Assembly: GCF_040712315.1 (NCBI RefSeq)
Contig: NC_134013.1
Coordinates: forward strand, 44,314,501-44,378,500
Reading direction: 5' to 3'
Length of the DNA stretch: 64,000 bases
Source: Castanea sativa
Taxonomy: Eukaryota > Streptophyta > Magnoliopsida > Fagales > Fagaceae
Part shown: in pieces, positions 52,901-58,490 of the stretch
Numbering within the stretch: position 1 is the first letter of the stretch
Layout: every line of letters starts with the position of its first letter
Made by a program: the position numbers and the translations under genes
Notes under the pieces: generated by a model
Seen by the model: the letters and a program-made list of their open reading frames with translations, nothing else
What the model was told of the DNA's origin: nothing
The model's database searches: none

Positions 52901-55900
52901 CTTACAAGCAGGGAAAAAAAAGGAATAGTGAAGACAAAAAGTTACTTACATTAACAGCTTCTATCCTTAAAGAAGGAAGAAGCAACGGAAATATCAAAAG
53001 CTGCAAAATGTTATCTGTTATTAACTTTCCAACATCAGGAATCCCAGCAGAAATAACGTCACTAAAATAGTAGAGATTGTCCTCAATTTCATCTACAGCA
53101 GCAAGAATTGTAGAGATTGAGTCGGACCCTGGGTTTCTGTCTCAGTAGCCAAAAGATGCTTTTCAGGAATTAAGCATATTATGATCAATGTTATAATCAG
53201 AAAAACTATTAATATTCTTACTTCAGAGCATCAGAGACCAATCCATTTAAACTGATACACTGCTTCCGGAAAAACATAACCAAGTTTGAAAAATAATCCG
53301 CATGAGGGGCACTGGTGACATATCTATTTACACAATCATCTCCAACTGAAAAATGACAACCAGCATATTAGATATTAAACTTTTTCCCGTAACGCTTAAC
53401 CACATAGAGGGATAAGAAGACAAAAAATTGATCAGAAAAGGAATACAAGAAACTCACCATGATAAACATTAAGTGTCAGAGCACGTACCGCAGTGCGGAC
53501 CATGGTCTCCTCATGAAAAGCAAATCGTATTGCCTCAACATATAGTGGAAATGAAGCAACTTCATCCTAGACAAACAAAAGAGAACATAAAAATCAAATT
53601 ACTATAAAACACAGCCATTTTCTCCTATTCCATTCTAAAAAGGAATGGCAAGCTGATGTTGCTGGACCCACAGGTAGGAAATAGTATAACTTTTTTTATT
53701 TTTCTTTGATAATGAAAAGAGGTGTCAAGAAAAGTTTCAATTCCTTGATCAAGATAAGATGTTTTGATCAATTATTATCAAATATGTGCACGGGAAGAAA
53801 GAAAGCTTATGAAAGAAATAATTCATATCCACAATCTAAGTACTTATACAGCTCATAAGTACAGAGAGCTCTAGAAAGAGTGTTAAAAGGGTGAACAAAA
53901 AAAAGCTGTTAGGTTATCACATACCTCTAAAGACCATCTAACTTCCTGGATTATTATAGGGTGAATGACCCTAGCAAGAGAGTTGTAGTTCAGAACATGT
54001 TGAAGAAATGGAACGGGGACATTGTATTCTTGCAATAAACAAAAATAGAGCAAGTGAGTAAGTTTCTAGCTACTTGCCTGTGCCCGCCTTTTGTAGATTA
54101 AGTTAATGAAAAGGTTGGTAGAGAAGCTTAAAGTTTGAATTGAGAGTCATTGACAACTGTTTTATTTCGCAATAGGAAAACTTCTTTAACTAGATGTTTT
54201 CAGGTGTTTATGGGCCAAAAAAAGACAGCCTAAGCTAACAGGTAGGTGTGGGAGGAATTCCAACGTTTATGAGAGAGGGAGAGAGGCTTAATTATAGTGA
54301 GGTAATTCAGTGGAGGTTGGGTTGTAACGGATTTTCTTCTGCTGTTGGAGTTCTAGGACTTTATCTTAGGTAATTGATCTCCCACTGCAAAGAGGAACTT
54401 ACAGGTGGTTGACTATGATTTCCCCTTTATGCGTTGTATACAGAGGTTCCTTTAACATCCAGTGTGGGATCACTTCCCAATCTGTTCCACAATTGCAACA
54501 TAAGAAAGGGAAATGCTCATTCATATTCGTAAACCTGTAGCTGAAGGTGGAAAGTTTCGCAGAGTAAAGATTCATGAGATGGTCATCACTTCCAAAGGCA
54601 GCTGAGTTTTGTTTTAAATAACACGCTAAAAGCATTTAATGAGGATTTGAAGAAGTGAAATAAGCACGAATTTGGAGATGTGGTAGTAACAAAAAATAGG
54701 CCTATGGGCCGACAAATTCATACTTGATGCCATAGAAGGGAGGTGAAAGCTTATCACATGAAGAAAAGAAACTGAACAGCAGCTGAAAGATTCACAAGAA
54801 GCATCCTCTAACAACTTGATGAACATGTTCACAAAGCTAATGTAGAGATGACCAATGTTACACATGACTGCAATTAATTAATTACTGGCTATTAAAAGGA
54901 AGTTATCAATTTTTCAAAGAGAATACCTAGTCAAAAAGGTATGGTACAAATTAACAAGGCGAAATTACAATATTGGTCCCCAAAGTTTACCTACAAAGCA
55001 CAAGTAGTCCCTTAAGTTTGAATTGAGCTTTATTGGTCCCTTAAGTTTATAAAATAAGCGCAATTGGTCCATCTATTAACATCCATTAGTCTTATTGCTT
55101 ACATGGCTAACGGAGCTATGATGTGTCAAATTTTAAGTTAAATGGTATCAAATTTAATATTAAATAATCAAGATTCAAAATCTGACATTAAAAAAATATA
55201 TTAACCCAGTAGAAGAACCTAATCTAATCGGTGACCTGTTTAGAAATGCGTATTCCCATTTTCAAATGACATGGCCCAGATCTGAAATTAGAGAAGGAGG
55301 TTCCTAACAACGCCATTGTTCATCGCTCTCACTGCCATCCTCCTCCATCTCGACCCATCTCTCTGATGCACACAACCACTGGTGCGACAAACAACTCACC
55401 TACATATTACTTTTACTTTTAAAATCAAAACTAAGCATGATTATAATATCTGCTGTTTTTTGTGGTGGTTCTAAGAGAATGATGAATGGTAACCACTACG
55501 GCACTACTTTTGGGTTTAGGTCAAGATGAAAAGAACAATATAGAAGAGGCAAGTAATTTACGCCAAGTTTTATATAGTCTGTGAATGAAGTTGGCACTCA
55601 TAGGCTTGTAGGCTAGTAGCTAACCCATAAAGCTCAAGAAAATAACATATGTTTTTCATTGTGAAAAGATATGTGGCACCAGTGGGTTTGCATGTCAGAG
55701 GAATATGTCTCAAGGGAGGAGGCGTTAAGCAGTCGACGACAGTGTTGTTAGGGATATCTCATCTGGGTAATGAAATTTGAAATTGGGAATACCTGTTTCT
55801 AAACAGGTCACCCGAATTAAGCTAGGTTCTAATAGATTAATGGTTTTTTTTTTTTTTTGAGAAGAGATTAATGGTTTTTTAATGAGTCAGATTTTGGATA

Positions 55901-58458
55901 TTAATTTTTAATGGCATGTCACTTAAAATTTGCCGCATCATGACTCTATTAGCCATGTAGGCACTAAGACTAACTATTGTTAACAAAATGACCAATTTGG
56001 CTCATTTTTTAAACTTAAGGGACCAATAGTGTTCATTTCAAACTTAGGGGACTAATAGCACTTGCTAAGTAAACTTAAGGGACCAAAAGTGTACTTTCGC
56101 CAATTAACAAACTAAAAAGTAAAAAGAGCAGAAAACTTACGTTTTGAATCTTCACAAGCAAAGAAATTGTATTCTTGTCCAGCTTTCCACTTATTGCTCT
56201 TGAAAAACAACAGTACATGCAGTTGAAATACCATATTCAACAAAGAATTCAAGTAATTCAATAGGCTCAGATAAACAATATGGATCAAGGAAAATCAACA
56301 ATTTATTTTTATAAGTAGAAAAACAAACCTTAAGAAGGATATGTAGTAAGACAACAACTCTTCATGGCAGAAGTCAAATGAATAAGTAATTAGGTAGTTC
56401 ATGTATTCATTACTGAACATATAGTCTGCAACAATAGGGTAGACCATTAAATTTATCCAAAATTCATATAACTTGCAGAGAAACTAAAGTGCAAATTAAG
56501 TTCTTTCTTCAAGAACAAACTTACATATTGCATGTTCGCTTTTTAGATTCTGGATCATAATACTCATTGTCTGCAGCAGCTGAAGTGAAACGATCATAGT
56601 TCTGCTAATCTTTAGTATACGTACAAATTGTCCCATGACTTGATTCTCCATGAAAAACCTGCCAAGAGCCAGAATTACTAAAATTGCTGGCAGAAAAACA
56701 AATGTACATCAAGGAACACTATGCATAGAGAAGTCTCACTCAAAAAAGCTTGAGTCATTTTGGTCACCATATGTTATCAACTCTGCAATTGATCTCAGTG
56801 CCTCAATAACAAAATCCTTCATGAGGGAACCATTTGTAACATTGGTAAATCGACAAAAACAATAGCAGTGAGAGCATTCAGTGAAAGTAGTGCAAAGAAA
56901 ACAGATATCAGTTACCTTGTTAACTTCATTAACAATTTGAATTTTTGTCAACTGCTCAGTGAGATACCTGCTTTAGACAATAATTAGTCAAAGAAATATT
57001 CGCTACAATCATCAGATATCATATGTTAATTTCTTTAAGACACCAAACCAGCCCAGGAATAACCCAGTTCTCCTGAGGCACAAAGAATTGTGCTCAGGGC
57101 ATGCATATTTCCTTTGCTAAATAGAATTGGTTCATATATCATATGATTTTTTTCTATGAATAAAATAATTTATTAAAATAAAGAACTATTACATTACACA
57201 AGAAGTTTTAAACTACTGACCCTAACTGATTAGACTCTAAAGTTCAACATATCTAAGAAATCTAAAAAAGAAACAATAGGTATGTTCCCTAATGCAATCA
57301 TCCAATCATACAATGGATTTAACATGGAATAGGACATTTAACACCACCAAAAGTCCTGTTATTCCTTTCTCACCGTATGGTCAACAAGATACATAAAGGA
57401 GCAGCCTTCCAAATTCTTGCACCCCTGTGATTATGGAACCTGCCTTGCCAACAAGCCAGCATTTGAACCATCGTCTTTGGGCTTAGGCATAACCCAAATA
57501 AAACAAACACAAGAGACAGCGGGATTTCTGAAGTCATTATATGACTAGTCTTCGCCTTCTCTTTCGTTCTCTATTGCAAGGTTCCTAGAATTACTACATT
57601 CCTTCAGCCTTCACTACGTTTGTATTCTACTATTTTTCCTTTCGTTTCTAAGTTTCTTGCTGTTCTGTTCTGTGTTTTACTCTATGTATACAACCCATGT
57701 ACTTGGGTAGCACCATTTTTTAAAATCAATGAATGATTTACTTATCAAAAAAAAAAAAAAAAAGAGGAAGACAACAGGTAGCCATAAACATTGAAGCAAA
57801 AGATGACCCACCATCTCTTCACCATTCTCACATACAGCAGCAATCCAAAATCATAATGGGTTGCTTTTGCAAATTATCAATAGTCCAGATACCCAGGGCT
57901 GTTGTCCATGTGAAAAATGTGACCTCACGAAGCACTCTAGCTCCCCATATGCTTTGCCAGGGAAAAGAAAGCTTCTCAAAACATCATAATACAATTTGAC
58001 ATCAAATTTTCCACTCATAGTTCAAGTCTAGGAAATCCGATCCTCACCTAAGTAGATGGGAACCCTCCAACCTCGAGATTCAACTCAGATATTCATAATT
58101 TTTTTTGTTGAATGTGAGAGGACATTAAAGACAAATAGCATAAAGGTCATTGTGGCATAAAGGACATTAAAAGAGAAGGGTGCCTACCCCTATCTCAATA
58201 GAATTATAGCTCATTATGGCATTACCTTAAATCTGAATTGGTGTCCAAAAACTGAAGCCACTCGGTTAAAGGTCAACACACAACGCAAATGCTAGCGCTG
58301 AAAACTCAAGGTATTATCATCACTTACTTTTGCAGACACCAAAAGGCAATAATGATACAATATACACATCTGCTACTTGTTCACACACACTTATAGGCAG
58401 TGAAAGTGTACCATACTAAGCTAGTTCAAAATTCTAACTTCTTTTTCCATAAAAAAAC

Positions 58459-58490
<32 letters not shown>

